Made by a program: the position numbers and the translations under genes
Assembly: GCF_014217545.1 (NCBI RefSeq)
Contig: NZ_CP043178.1
Coordinates: forward strand, 3,286,001-3,350,000
Direction: 5' to 3'
Length of the DNA stretch: 64,000 nt
Source: Pseudarthrobacter sp. NBSH8
GTDB taxonomy: Bacteria; Actinomycetota; Actinomycetes; Actinomycetales; Micrococcaceae
The notes under the pieces: model-generated
The model's input: the letters and a program-made list of their open reading frames with translations, nothing else
Told to the model about the DNA's origin: nothing
The model's database searches: none
In this document: piece by piece, positions 27,650 to 39,270 of the stretch
Layout of the letters: each line of letters starts with the position of its first letter
Numbering within the stretch: position 1 is the first letter of the stretch

Positions 27650-28029
27650 AGTTCGCCACCGTTTACTTCGGCGTATTCCTGCGCGGACAGCAGCGGGCCC
27701 TCGGACTCGACGGTCACCTTGAACAGCCAGCCGGCACCGTAGGGATCGGAGTTGATGAGTGCAGGATCGCCGACGGCTTCGTCATTGATCTCCGTGACCT
27801 CACCCGTCACCGGGGAGTACAGGTCGGAGACGGACTTGGTGGACTCGATCTCGCCGCAGGTCTCCCCCGCGGTCACCGTGGAGCCAACTTCGGGCAGGTC
27901 AACGTAGACGATGTCGCCCAGCGCCTCAGCGGCAACAGCAGACACGCCAACAACGGACGGGCCCGAGCCATGAGTGGAGATCCACTCGTGCTCGGCGGAG
28001 TACTTCAGTTCAGCGGCAACCTTAGCCAT
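27646..28029 (-). CDS. gcvH: Glycine cleavage system H protein
   Basis: The lipoyl carrier that shuttles the aminomethyl group among P, T and L proteins. The 127-aa product has the lipoylation site IESTKSVSD with Lys at about residue 64 and the flanking strands [12 protein letters not shown] and [11 protein letters not shown] typical of the family. AGGA precedes the ATG by nine bases. Downstream glyA is translationally coupled. The gap to gcvT upstream carries three 32-bp-phased repeats. Confidence 0.96.
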
Positions 28030-28060
28030 GTTGTCTATTCCTTAAGTTTAGAGTTCAAGA

Positions 28061-28136
28061 GTGAGAGAGCGTCCGCCCAAACACCGCATTAAGTGAGAGA
28101 GCGTTGGCCTAAAACGTGCGTTAAGTGAGAGAGCGT
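28061..28136. repeat. Three GTGAGAGAGCGT cores at 32-bp spacing (gcvT-gcvH gap)
   Basis: The 12-base core GTGAGAGAGCGT occurs at 28061, 28093 and 28125, exactly 32 bases apart. The segments between cores share the ending CRTTAA and a central run of related bases. The same core and period appear at 49013 and 51563, and one core lies at the right edge of the window. The array fills the gap and ends at the gcvT stop. Confidence 0.9.
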
Positions 28137-28143
28137 CTGGAGA

Positions 28144-29256
28144 CTACTTTTGGCGCTTGTAGAACGGCAGGGCGACAACCTCGAAAGGCTCCGCCTTGCC
28201 GCGCAGGTCGATGTCCAGGGCTGTGCCGATTTCGGCGTGCTCGACGTCGACATAGGCCATCGCGACCGGGTAGCCAAGAGTGGGGCTGGGCTGGCCGGAG
28301 GTGACTTCGCCTACCACGGCGCCGTCCTTGAGTACCGGGTAGTGCCCGCGGCCGGCGCGACGTCCGAGTCCCTTCAAGCCCACAAGCTTACGCTTCGAAC
28401 CGGCTTCCTTGGCGGCTTCCAGGGCGGAGCGGCCCACGAAGTCGCCTTCCTTGCTCTTGAGTGCCACAACGCCGCCCAGGCCGGCATCGAACGGTGACCG
28501 TTCGAGCGAAAGCTCGTTGCCGTAGAGCGGCATGCCGGCTTCGAGGCGGAGCGAATCGCGTGAAGCGAGGCCGCACGGGACGATGCCGAACTCGGCCCCA
28601 GCTTCGGCGACGGACGCCCAGAGGGAGGCGGCGGCGTCGTTCTCTACAAAGAGCTCGAAACCGTCTTCGCCGGTGTAGCCGGTGCGGGCCAGGATGACGT
28701 TGTGGCCGGCCACGGTGGGCTCGTTGAACGCGTAGTACAACAGGCCCGTGACCAGTTCGTGCTGGGCCTCGTCGGTCAACTTGAGCAGGATGGCCTCGGC
28801 CTTGGGGCCCTGGACGGCGATCAGCGACGTGATGGCGGAGGCGTCCTCCACCTTCACGTTGAAAGCCGCGGCGCGTTCGGCCAGGGCGACGGCGACGGTG
28901 GGTGCGTTGCCAGCGTTGGGGACCACGAGGTACTTCTCGTCGCCAAAGCGGTAGACGATGAGGTCATCGATGATGCCGCCGTCGGCGTTGCAGATGAGTG
29001 AGTACTTGGCTTTGCCGTCCGCGATGGCGGAGAGCTTGCCCACCAGTGCGTAGTCCAGGAACGCGCCGGCTTCCGGGCCGGAAACCCAGACTTCGCCCAT
29101 GTGAGAGAGGTCGAACAGGCCCGCAGCCTTGCGCACCGCGTGGTGCTCGGCCAACTCCGAGCTGTACTTCAGGGGCATCTGCCAGCCACCGAAATCGGTG
29201 AAGGAAGCGCCGAGTTTCTTGTGCTCTTCGTAAAGAGCGGTGTAGTTCTCAGTCAT
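28144..29256 (-). CDS. gcvT: Glycine cleavage system T protein (aminomethyltransferase)
   Basis: Transfers the aminomethyl carbon from H protein to THF, releasing ammonia. The 370-aa product shows FTDFGGWQMPLKYSSE at the N-terminus, LFDLSHMGEVWVSG with the conserved His/Asp region, and GYTGEDGFELFVEN. Length is normal. It lies 22 bases downstream of gcvP and 114 bases upstream of gcvH, the longer gap being occupied by a phased repeat array. Confidence 0.96.
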   Translation of the reverse strand: MTENYTALYEEHKKLGASFTDFGGWQMPLKYSSELAEHHAVRKAAGLFDLSHMGEVWVSGPEAGAFLDYALVGKLSAIADGKAKYSLICNADGGIIDDLIVYRFGDEKYLVVPNAGNAPTVAVALAERAAAFNVKVEDASAITSLIAVQGPKAEAILLKLTDEAQHELVTGLLYYAFNEPTVAGHNVILARTGYTGEDGFELFVENDAAASLWASVAEAGAEFGIVPCGLASRDSLRLEAGMPLYGNELSLERSPFDAGLGGVVALKSKEGDFVGRSALEAAKEAGSKRKLVGLKGLGRRAGRGHYPVLKDGAVVGEVTSGQPSPTLGYPVAMAYVDVEHAEIGTALDIDLRGKAEPFEVVALPFYKRQK

Positions 29257-29278
29257 TATGAAAGCCTTTCACACGAAA

Positions 29279-32131
<2,853 letters not shown>

Positions 32132-32184
32132 GAAGGAACTCCATAATTCAGGTGGCGCGCTGGGTACGCCACATTGATTCGGGT

Positions 32185-32385
32185 TCCTCCCCGCTCTGTA
32201 TTGGACCTGAGAGTTTCCGCGCCTACCCGCTTTACAGGGTGACACTTGCACCGTCGGTGAGCCCGTTACCGGACTACTTTCCAGAGTTGCCTAACCGCGG
32301 CGGTACGTGGGCCTGAGAGATTCCCGGAGAGGATTTGCTCCTACGGCGCCTGCTGAACGTACCGGCAGGACTCTCCCGCCGCAGA
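32185..32385 (-). promoter_or_regulatory. Tandem glycine riboswitch
   Basis: Read leftward, two aptamers follow each other. The first runs from GGGAGAGTCCTGCCGG through GCGCCGTAGGAGCAAAT to AATCTCTCAGGCCC; the second from ACTCTGGAAAGTAG through GGGCTCACCGACGGTGCAAG and GGTAGGCGC to AAACTCTCAGGTCC. These are the conserved blocks of glycine aptamers. The leader ends about 55 bases before gcvP. Glycine binding would switch on the glycine cleavage operon. Confidence 0.93.
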
Positions 32386-32428
32386 TCAAAAGCATGTGCC
32401 ACTTCGTCAGTGACACGTCTCACAGCTT

Positions 32429-32491
32429 AGCCGGGTTCCCGGCTGCTAGCAAGATTTCCACGGGCGACGGCGTCGCATCGCCGTAGAAATC
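32429..32491 (-). terminator. Two hairpins downstream of the DsbA-like gene
   Basis: An outer GATTTC/GAAATC pair encloses ACGGGCGA paired with TCGCCGT (32453-32491). Closer to the riboswitch, AGCCGGG-TT-CCCGGCT (32429-32444) is perfect. They could end the DsbA-like transcript before the gcvP leader. No T-run is seen, so termination strength is uncertain. Confidence 0.45.
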
Positions 32492-32597
32492 GGGCACGTT
32501 CCCTACTTTCAATCGATAGCTCACACGTCGCGATGACCCGGGCGACCCGGCAACTCCTCATCCTCACACGCCCGGAAACATAGCCGCCTGCACAGCG

Positions 32598-33266
32598 CTA
32601 CTTGGCGGCGTCGTCGAGCAGCTGCCGGAACTGGGCTTCGGTGTTGAGGGTGAGTTTTTCGCCGTTAAGGAAGAACGTCGGGGTGCCGGTGACGCCGAGG
32701 GACTTGCCGTCGGCGATGTCCCGGCGGATCCGGTCCTTGGCGTCCTCGGCCGCAACGTCCTGATCGAACCGGGCCATGTCCAGGCCAAGCGCTTCGGCGT
32801 ATGTCCGGATCAGGGCGCCCTGCGAGTCCTGCTTTCCGCCCCACTCCGGCTGGGCCGCGAATAGCTTCGTGGCCATCGCCTCGTACTTGCCCTGACGTGC
32901 GGACGCTTCGACGGCGAGGGCTGCGGCGCCAGAGTTCAGGTGGCCCGGCAGCGGGAAGTAGCGGTGAACGAACGTGATCCGGTCCCCGTAGTCCTTTTTC
33001 AGTTCGTTCACCAAGGGTTCGGCAGCGCGGCATGCTTCGCATTCAAAGTCCAAGAATTCGACGAGCTGGGCTTTCTCGGTCGCTGGGGTGGTGAGCCTGT
33101 GGCTGTCTTCCCTGACAATCGCGGGATCAGCGGATGCCTGCGGCGCGGGCGCCGCGGGTTTGTTCGCGGTAAACAAGGCAAACCAGATCACGCCGCCAAT
33201 CACGAGGACCCCCAGCAGGGTCCAGATTGCTACTCGAACGTTGCGCGCAACAGTGACAGCACTCAT
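32598..33266 (-). CDS. Membrane-anchored DsbA-family thiol oxidoreductase
   Basis: A 222-aa protein with one N-terminal membrane helix (about 11-33) and an extracytoplasmic thioredoxin-fold domain. The active site is FECEAC (Cys76 and Cys79), with a helical insert and a cis-proline loop GVTGTPTFFLNG near the end. Family members form or shuffle disulfides in exported proteins. It is monocistronic; the next gene leftward is gcvP behind its riboswitch. A protein-folding role outside the membrane is likely, with no specific client evident. Confidence 0.9.
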   Translation of the reverse strand: MSAVTVARNVRVAIWTLLGVLVIGGVIWFALFTANKPAAPAPQASADPAIVREDSHRLTTPATEKAQLVEFLDFECEACRAAEPLVNELKKDYGDRITFVHRYFPLPGHLNSGAAALAVEASARQGKYEAMATKLFAAQPEWGGKQDSQGALIRTYAEALGLDMARFDQDVAAEDAKDRIRRDIADGKSLGVTGTPTFFLNGEKLTLNTEAQFRQLLDDAAK

Positions 33267-33427
33267 TGGTTGGTGTCCCCTCAGATCAGAAACCAGGTAC
33301 CTCGATCATAACCAGAGCTGGCCGCGCCGCCGTCGGACAGCACACCCCGGCCGTAGACGCCCGATGCCGGTCCGGGGGTTGACTTAGCCAGGTCTCTCGT
33401 CACGCTGAGCAAGGAGCCGTGCGTCGC

Positions 33428-33778
33428 TCATGTCGCGGGCTCGTATCCGACGAGCCAGTGAAGTCCGTGACGATCAATGACCTGTCCATCGGACGCGCCC
33501 CAGGGCTTTGGCGAGAGCGGATCGAGCACGGACCCGTCAACGGAGAGTTTGTCGAACCATTCATGGAGTACTGCCGGTTCGGCGGTTCCCAGCAGCGAGA
33601 GCATGATGCCTTCGAGCCGGACCGTTGTTTGGCCTTCGGTTGCGTCCGATCCTGCCAGAGCAACGACGCCGTTGAGCACACCATGAGCTACGGCTTCTGG
33701 CGGGCCGTCGCTCCTGCCGAAGTCCTCGTAGGTGTGTAGGGACAGCTCACCGCCGAAAACATCCGCGTAAAAGTTCAA
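33428..33778 (-). CDS. PhnB-like VOC-fold protein, probably 5'-truncated
   Basis: A 116-aa VOC-fold protein with MNFYADVFGGELSLHTYEDF and a C-terminal DRHGLHWLVGY, the pattern of PhnB-like proteins. The only start is a TTG that omits the first beta strand. Codons just upstream read VYFPGTAREA in the same frame, exactly the missing strand, but follow the TAA that ends the SRPBCC gene. So either a nonsense mutation cut off the N-terminus, or an SRPBCC-VOC fusion was split. The product may be nonfunctional. No known substrate. Confidence 0.6.
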   Translation of the reverse strand: MNFYADVFGGELSLHTYEDFGRSDGPPEAVAHGVLNGVVALAGSDATEGQTTVRLEGIMLSLLGTAEPAVLHEWFDKLSVDGSVLDPLSPKPWGASDGQVIDRHGLHWLVGYEPAT

Positions 33779-33808
33779 TGCTTCCCGCGCCGTTCCGGGA
33801 AAGTAGAC

Positions 33809-34342
33809 TTAGATCTGGGGCCCTTCCACGCGCCCATGGGTTTTGGGCGTTATGGCAGTGCTGTCCTTAACCCGATCGATGGTGGCACCCCAGCCCTCCT
33901 GAGTGCCGCCGAGAATAAGCTTTTGCACTTCTTCGATTTCGAGATGCTCAGAGAACCGAACTGTGAGGACGAGCTCTGTTTCGGTGCCCAGCTCGTTGAG
34001 CTGCACCGTGACCACAGGAGCGGTAAATTCGTTCTCGCCGTCGAGTTCGGGCCAGCCTCCGACGGCTCCCCAGCGGAAGACGAGTCGTTCGTCGGCAACG
34101 ATCTCCAGGTAAATCCCCCCGGTGGGGTAGCTGAGGCCCTCATTAACGATCATCTGCTGCTTCCACGTTCCCTCAACCCGGAGGTCCACCTCAATGGGTG
34201 TGGTCGGCGTAGGCATGTCAGGGTTATAGAACCAGGCTAGGTGATCAGGGTCAGTCCACGCCCTGAACACCGACTGCCGAGATGCAGCAAGAATTCGGGT
34301 AAGGGTGAAGCTTCGATCCTGTGGCTGGTAATCAGTCGTCAT
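33809..34342 (-). CDS. SRPBCC (AHSA1-like) domain protein
   Basis: A 177-aa START-like domain protein of the Aha1-type branch: FTLTRILAASRQSVFRAWTD, a central beta sheet, and LGGTQEGWGATIDRV near the end. The 20-residue tail after that (to GPQI) is longer than usual and leads in frame into the VOC-like coding sequence downstream. The ATG overlaps the stop of the ArsR-type regulator gene (ATGA); ArsR-SRPBCC pairs are frequent in actinobacteria. The ligand is unknown. Confidence 0.84.
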   Translation of the reverse strand: MTTDYQPQDRSFTLTRILAASRQSVFRAWTDPDHLAWFYNPDMPTPTTPIEVDLRVEGTWKQQMIVNEGLSYPTGGIYLEIVADERLVFRWGAVGGWPELDGENEFTAPVVTVQLNELGTETELVLTVRFSEHLEIEEVQKLILGGTQEGWGATIDRVKDSTAITPKTHGRVEGPQI

Positions 34343-34689
34343 CTATCCTCCGGTTCAGTGCGAGCCCCGGGCCGTTCGGGTGTTGTGGCGAGCTGAGCTT
34401 CAAGGCGATCCAGGCGGGTGCTCAGGAAATCGCGGTACGGGCCCATCCATTCCTCAACCTTTCGTAGCGGTGCGGGTTGAAGCCGGCAGTTCCTCCACTG
34501 CGCAGATCTGGACTTCGTGATCAGCCCGGCCTGCTCGAGCACTTTGAGATGGCGTGATACGGAGGGCACACTAATCGAGTGCGGAGCGGCCAATTCGGTC
34601 ACCGTCGCCTCGCCCTGCTGCAACTGCGCCAGCAGAGCACGGCGGGTGGGATCCGCCAACGCAAGGAAGATCGTAGTCAATTCGTCCAT
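34339..34689 (-). CDS. ArsR-family winged helix regulator
   Basis: A 116-aa ArsR-fold DNA-binding protein: IFLALADPTRRALLAQLQQG, then VTELAAPHSISVPSVSRHLK as recognition helix and LRKVEEWMGPYRDFL as C-terminal helix. No metal-binding Cys box is present, so it belongs to the non-metal branch that usually accompanies SRPBCC genes. It is translationally coupled to the SRPBCC gene downstream and probably autoregulates the pair. Confidence 0.88.
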   Translation of the reverse strand: MDELTTIFLALADPTRRALLAQLQQGEATVTELAAPHSISVPSVSRHLKVLEQAGLITKSRSAQWRNCRLQPAPLRKVEEWMGPYRDFLSTRLDRLEAQLATTPERPGARTEPEDR

Positions 34690-34877
34690 TTGCGCCCCAG
34701 CCTAATTACGTATCAACGCAAATACGAGACTGGATGATCGCTTAGCGGGCCCCGATAATACTGCAATCCCACGGTCAGGTGGGCCCCGATCAGATTGACA
34801 TTCTCACCCAGGTCTGTTGACACCGTTCCCCGGTGGTGGGCACCGTTATTTGCACCATCCCCGGCAGTGCCGGGTTT

Positions 34878-36158
34878 TCATGGGTTCAGGTTCCCTCCGG
34901 GATGCAGGTTCTTTGTCTGTATGAGGTTTATGGCCTCCGCCCGCTCCAGCAGGGTCCGTCGTTCGCTCGCGGAATAATCGGCGGCTGCGATGGTGTTGCG
35001 GAGGAGGCCTAGATGCTCTCGGATCTGCCGCTCCGTATTGCCTGGGCTGGTTCATTGCCATGTCGAGGAGGTCGTGGAGTTCCGGAAGTGAAACCACCAC
35101 CCGCACCCGCCCGGCATCGTCGGTGAGGTGTTCGGGGCCGGGGCTTCTCCCTGCCAGCCGACATAGGAGAACGGAGAGGTGCCCGATGACGTGCACTGCG
35201 GTCGTGGGGTCGTTGATGCCGGGGAGAGTGCATGGGCGGCGACATCCACCAGTTGGCGGAATCCGAATCCGACGTCCTGGACGTTGGTGCGTTCAAAACC
35301 GGTGGACACGGCGGCGTTGGCGTCATCAGTCAGCTTTTACCTGACTGAGGTGGTGAGCGCTGCTCCCGGTTTGGCGGGCCAGGCGGTGGCGAAGGGAACG
35401 CCCTCCACCAGTGAGCTGCCCGGTTCCCGGTCTATCCCTATCACGGCGCCGGACTCCTCCGCCGCCCTCATCAGTGCGCTCTTGTCAAGGGAGGTCAGGA
35501 ACCCTGAACTGGTGGAGACGATGAGGAACTTTTCGGACACCGGGACTGGTTCCGGTCCACGGGGAGGACGCCCCTCGGGAAAGACCCGGTCGATGGATTC
35601 CTGGGTTTCCACATTGACCCTGCGCATCATGGTTTCCACCCGGATCTCCCGGGTGAGATGCGCCAAAAAGAGCACCAGCCCAATGACACTTGCTATGGCA
35701 AGAACGAACGCGACAGTCACGGAAATTTCAGGTACGAACGGGCTAATTCCGCTGCCTTCGCCGCGGACGCTTCGAAGGACGGTCAACGCGAAAGCAAAGG
35801 CAGCCAGAAAGAGGGCCAGGGTCCCGTGGACGAACCGATCCGAGGTAAAAGTCCGCAGCAGCCGCGGGGAAAACTGGCTGCTGGCCAGCTGCAACGTGAC
35901 CACGGTGAGTGAAAACGTCAGGGACGTCACCGTGATCAGGGAACCCGAGATCGCCTGCAAAACAGACCTGGCCGCCTCCGGCCCTCCACTGAAGAGAAAC
36001 ACCGTGATACCTTCGGGCAGTTCGTCGTCCACTGCAGCATCCAGGACGGGCACCGCCGTTCCCAGGACAACGGCCAGGGCGACCGCCAACACCGGAAGCG
36101 GCCACAGCCGTGTCCGCAAAGCGTCCATCCAGTGCGCGCCGCGCCCCGTCATCGGCAA
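34878..36158 (-). pseudogene. Decayed DUF2254 membrane protein gene
   Basis: The first 273 codons (36158-35337) encode a DUF2254 protein with membrane helices and a cytoplasmic domain, ending at TAA after TTSVR. The same frame resumes past the stop with DANAAVSTGFERTNVQDVGF and RQLVDVAAHALSP, shifts to HVIGHLSVLLCRLAGRSPGP and LPELHDLLDMAMNQPRQYGA, then shifts again to RNTIAAADYSASERRTLLER, ending near 34878. One nonsense and at least two frameshifts are needed for a full protein of about 425 aa, so the gene looks inactivated. The first part could still make a truncated membrane protein. Confidence 0.8.
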
Positions 36159-36404
36159 CGCCCGGTCGGCATTACAGGTGCTTCAGTCATTGACTTCACT
36201 CCCGTCAGTGGAGCAGACACCGGGAATCCATTTCCCCGTTATCCGTATCCTAATTACTGGCTCGAAGCTGGCTGAACCGGAATACTAAGCTTACTGTCCA
36301 GCACGTCCCGTTGTCCGTAACAGCAGCCCAAACCCCTTCAACATCACAGGGAGTGCCCATGCCAAGAGAAGCCCAAGTCATGTTGGAGACTAGGCAGGAA
36401 TCCC

Positions 36405-36932
36405 ATGTGGTTTGATTCCTGGTCGGAGATCCTGCGCGTCCTCATCATCGGCACGGTGTCGTATGCGGCCCTGGTGGGGCTCCTGCGGGTCTCGGGCAAA
36501 AGGACCCTGGGGCAACTGAACGCTTTCGACTTCATTATCACCGTCGCCCTCGGATCAACGTTGGCGACCATCCTGCTCAGTTCCGACGTCACCTTCTTTG
36601 AAGGGTTCGCGGCGCTGGCGCTGCTGGCGGGGCTGCAGTTCCTTATCGCCTGGGCGTCCGCGCACGTGCCCGGAGCCAGGGCCGCTGTCACAGCCCGGCC
36701 TGTGGCTTTGGTGGTGTCCGGCCAGATTCAGCATGCCCAGCTGCGCAGGAACCGCCTCAGCGAGTCCGAGGTGCTGCAGGCCGTCCGGTCCACCGGATCC
36801 GGGGATCTAACCGACATCGCCGCAGTCGTCCTGGAAACCAACGGGAGCATCCGCGTGATCCCTAAGGACAAACTCGGCAACGGATCAGCCCTCGAAGGTG
36901 TCCCAAACGCGCCCGGGTCACACAGCGCATGA
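36405..36932 (+). CDS. DUF421 (YetF-like) membrane protein
   Basis: A 175-aa protein with three N-terminal membrane helices (about 10-30, 45-62 and 66-85) and a cytoplasmic DUF421 domain at about 90-160 (LVVSGQIQHAQLRRNRLSES, AAVVLETNGSIRVIPK). The GKRTLGQLNAFDFIITVALG pattern in the second loop/helix is typical. Members include YetF and a spore-germination protein; function is poorly known. AGGAAT precedes the start. The stop overlaps the downstream channel-like gene (ATGA), implying a shared membrane role. Confidence 0.9.
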   Translation: MWFDSWSEILRVLIIGTVSYAALVGLLRVSGKRTLGQLNAFDFIITVALGSTLATILLSSDVTFFEGFAALALLAGLQFLIAWASAHVPGARAAVTARPVALVVSGQIQHAQLRRNRLSESEVLQAVRSTGSGDLTDIAAVVLETNGSIRVIPKDKLGNGSALEGVPNAPGSHSA

Positions 36933-37615
36933 CGGACTCCGGGCAAAGCCCCGGTCCCGGCGGTAGCTTCCCGGGACGTGACCGGCTTCACACCGCCGAA
37001 AGGGTGGCCCGCCGCCTGGATAAGCCCATGGGGATTTTGGGTGTCATTTTCCTTTTTGTGGTGCTTGGCCAGCTCGTTGCAACAGAGCCGGTCATGGCCG
37101 GAGTTTTCGCCATTGTGGGCTGGGTGTTCTGGGCCGTGTTCGTGGCGGAATTCCTGTTACGTGCCTCCATCGCAGGCTTCAGCAAGGACTTCTGGAAGAA
37201 AAGCTGGTGGCAGGCGATTTTCCTGCTCGTACCGTTCCTCAGGTTCTTCCGTGCCCTGCAGGCACTCAGATTTGTCCGCATCGCCAGGCTGGCCCGCTAT
37301 GGGTCGATCCTCTCAGCAGGGGTACGCGGTTCCCGCTCGGCCGGGAGGCTTTTGACCGGCCGGATCGGATGGCTCACCGCCATCACCGCGGTGGTCATCC
37401 TGGCATCAAGCCAGCTCCTCTACGCGACAGGCGATCACGACTCCTACGCCGAATCCCTCTACGAGTCAGCCATGGCAGCCATCACGGGCAGCGGAATCAC
37501 CGGCACCAGCTTATTCTCCCGCATCATCCAGGTCCTTCTGGCCATCTACTCCGTGGCCGTCTTCGCCACCCTCGCCGGGACCCTGGGCGCCTACTTCCTG
37601 AGAGAGAAAGACTAA
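36929..37615 (+). CDS. Ion-channel-like membrane protein with atypical pore
   Basis: A 228-aa protein shaped like a voltage-gated-type channel subunit. Helices near 36-53 and 57-78 are followed by an Arg-rich S4-like segment (FFRALQALRFVRIARLARYG), an S5-like helix (about 148-165), a pore-loop region and an S6-like helix near the end. The pore loop reads ITGSGITG where potassium channels have TVGYG, so ion selectivity is doubtful. It is coupled by ATGA to the DUF421 gene. Channel fold is fairly clear; conducted ion is unknown. Confidence 0.78.
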   Translation: MTDSGQSPGPGGSFPGRDRLHTAERVARRLDKPMGILGVIFLFVVLGQLVATEPVMAGVFAIVGWVFWAVFVAEFLLRASIAGFSKDFWKKSWWQAIFLLVPFLRFFRALQALRFVRIARLARYGSILSAGVRGSRSAGRLLTGRIGWLTAITAVVILASSQLLYATGDHDSYAESLYESAMAAITGSGITGTSLFSRIIQVLLAIYSVAVFATLAGTLGAYFLREKD

Positions 37616-37771
37616 GCGTCGCTACGGGCCAACAAGTGCTCAAGCATCGCAGCAGCTATTTCCCGCACCAAACAATGACTTTGATCCGTAAGCCACAGTC
37701 ACGGACCTGTCACACCCGGACCCGCACGGTAGACGTGGCGCATGAGCAGCAGAAGGACGCGGGGGTACGCG

Positions 37772-39121
37772 TCAGCTGGGGTGGTCCTGGGGCGAGGCTT
37801 CCTGTGAGGGTGCGCCGTCCCGACGCCGGTGGCGCACCACGATCCACTGGGCAAGAGTGATCACTGCGGCCACGACAACGGTGATCACGATGGTGAGCGG
37901 ATCCGACTGGGCCTTGATGAGCACGAACGGCACGAGCACGGCGGTGTCGAGCACGATGGCCGTCCACGGGATCCAGACCTTGGCCTCGATGTCCCTTCTG
38001 AGGTGGCGGATTACACCGACGTGGATGGCGATGTCCATGGCGAGATACAGGATGGCTCCGAGAGAGGCAATCTGGGACAGGTCGAAGAACGCGGCCATCA
38101 CCATGGCCAGTCCCGCGGTGATGTACAGCGACTGGTGACCCTCCTGCCCGGGCAGCCCGGGGACCTGCCCCATGTCTCGAAGCATGTCATAGAGCTTCGA
38201 GACCGAGAACAGACTGGCCACCAGTCCGGAGAGCGTGGCGACCACAGCGATCGCCACGGTCAGCGTCACGCCCCAGGAGCCGAAGGTCGGCACGGCGGCC
38301 TCTGCCAGGGCATAGTCCCGGGCCCCGAGGATCTGCTCGACCGTGAGGCTGCCGGTCACCGCTACGGTGATCAGCAGGTAGAGCGCGGTGCAGAGGCCGA
38401 TGGCAATCATGATGGACCGGCCGATGTTGCGCTCAGGGTTGCGCAGGTCAGCGCCCTGGTTGGTGATCGTGGTAAAGCCCTTGTACGCCAGGATGCACAG
38501 CGTGACCCCGGCCAGGTAGCCCAGCCACCCCTGATCCGGCGGCGTGCGGTCCGCTACGGTAAACAACCGGCCCAGGGACGACACGCCGGCCGCGAGGATA
38601 CCCGCGATGGCCAGCACGGCGATACCAATAATCTTGATCGCCGCCGTTACCGTGGCCGATCCCTCAACCCACCGGTTGCCCACCAGATTCACCAGGGCAG
38701 CGACCGCGATCGCGGCCACCGCCAGGACCGGCACCCACAGGACCGAGCTCTGCAAACCAAAGGGCCGCAGCAGATAGGTGGCGAAGGTGCGGCCCAGCAA
38801 GGACTCAGCCAGGATCATGGACACATACATGAACAGCGAAAAGGACCCAGCGACCACTCCTGGCCCGTAGGCGGCCTTAAGCAGCATCGCAATCCCGCCC
38901 GAGGACGGGTTCGCAGCGGAGTAACGGATGTACGAATAAGAACTGAAAGCCACGATTACGGCACCGGCGAAGAACGCCCACGGCACCCAGCCACCGGCCA
39001 GCTCGGCGACCTGCCCCACGAGAGCGAAAATCCCCGCCCCGATCATCACCCCTGTCCCAAGGGCCACGGATCCGGTCAGAGACAGCTTCTGGTTCTTCTG
39101 TGAGGTGGAGCCCTTACCCAT
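37772..39121 (-). CDS. APC superfamily amino acid permease
   Basis: A 449-aa permease with about 12 membrane helices. The first helix has the APC substrate-backbone motif GTGVMIGAGIFALVG, and the second half shows FKGFTTITNQGADLRNPERN-like helix 6-7 features (here YKGFTTITNQGADLRNPERN). The start at ATG 39121 has AGGA seven bases before it. The substrate is not determinable; cationic or neutral amino acids are typical. It converges with the DUF421-channel operon across a 156-bp gap in which I see nothing definite. Confidence 0.9.
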   Translation of the reverse strand: MGKGSTSQKNQKLSLTGSVALGTGVMIGAGIFALVGQVAELAGGWVPWAFFAGAVIVAFSSYSYIRYSAANPSSGGIAMLLKAAYGPGVVAGSFSLFMYVSMILAESLLGRTFATYLLRPFGLQSSVLWVPVLAVAAIAVAALVNLVGNRWVEGSATVTAAIKIIGIAVLAIAGILAAGVSSLGRLFTVADRTPPDQGWLGYLAGVTLCILAYKGFTTITNQGADLRNPERNIGRSIMIAIGLCTALYLLITVAVTGSLTVEQILGARDYALAEAAVPTFGSWGVTLTVAIAVVATLSGLVASLFSVSKLYDMLRDMGQVPGLPGQEGHQSLYITAGLAMVMAAFFDLSQIASLGAILYLAMDIAIHVGVIRHLRRDIEAKVWIPWTAIVLDTAVLVPFVLIKAQSDPLTIVITVVVAAVITLAQWIVVRHRRRDGAPSQEASPQDHPS

Positions 39122-39270
39122 CAGAGATTCCTTTCCGGAGTCGTTGCGCAGTACCACGGTAACCGACCCTCTCAGGCGCCGTCCGCCGTCACCAGCGGAC
39201 AGGGTCGATGGTATGCCGCGGGCGGCTGACCGGCCTTGCGGCGCGGTCAGCAGCCCGCTTTGGGAGGGGA

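Noticed and set aside
28061-28136. A CRISPR array, because of evenly spaced identical repeats
   Set aside because: Only three 12-base cores, spacers are themselves related, some copies elsewhere are inverted, and no cas gene is present.
32132-32251. A longer GcvP start at 32251
   Set aside because: The extension overlaps the second glycine aptamer, and a proper ribosome-binding site precedes ATG 32131.
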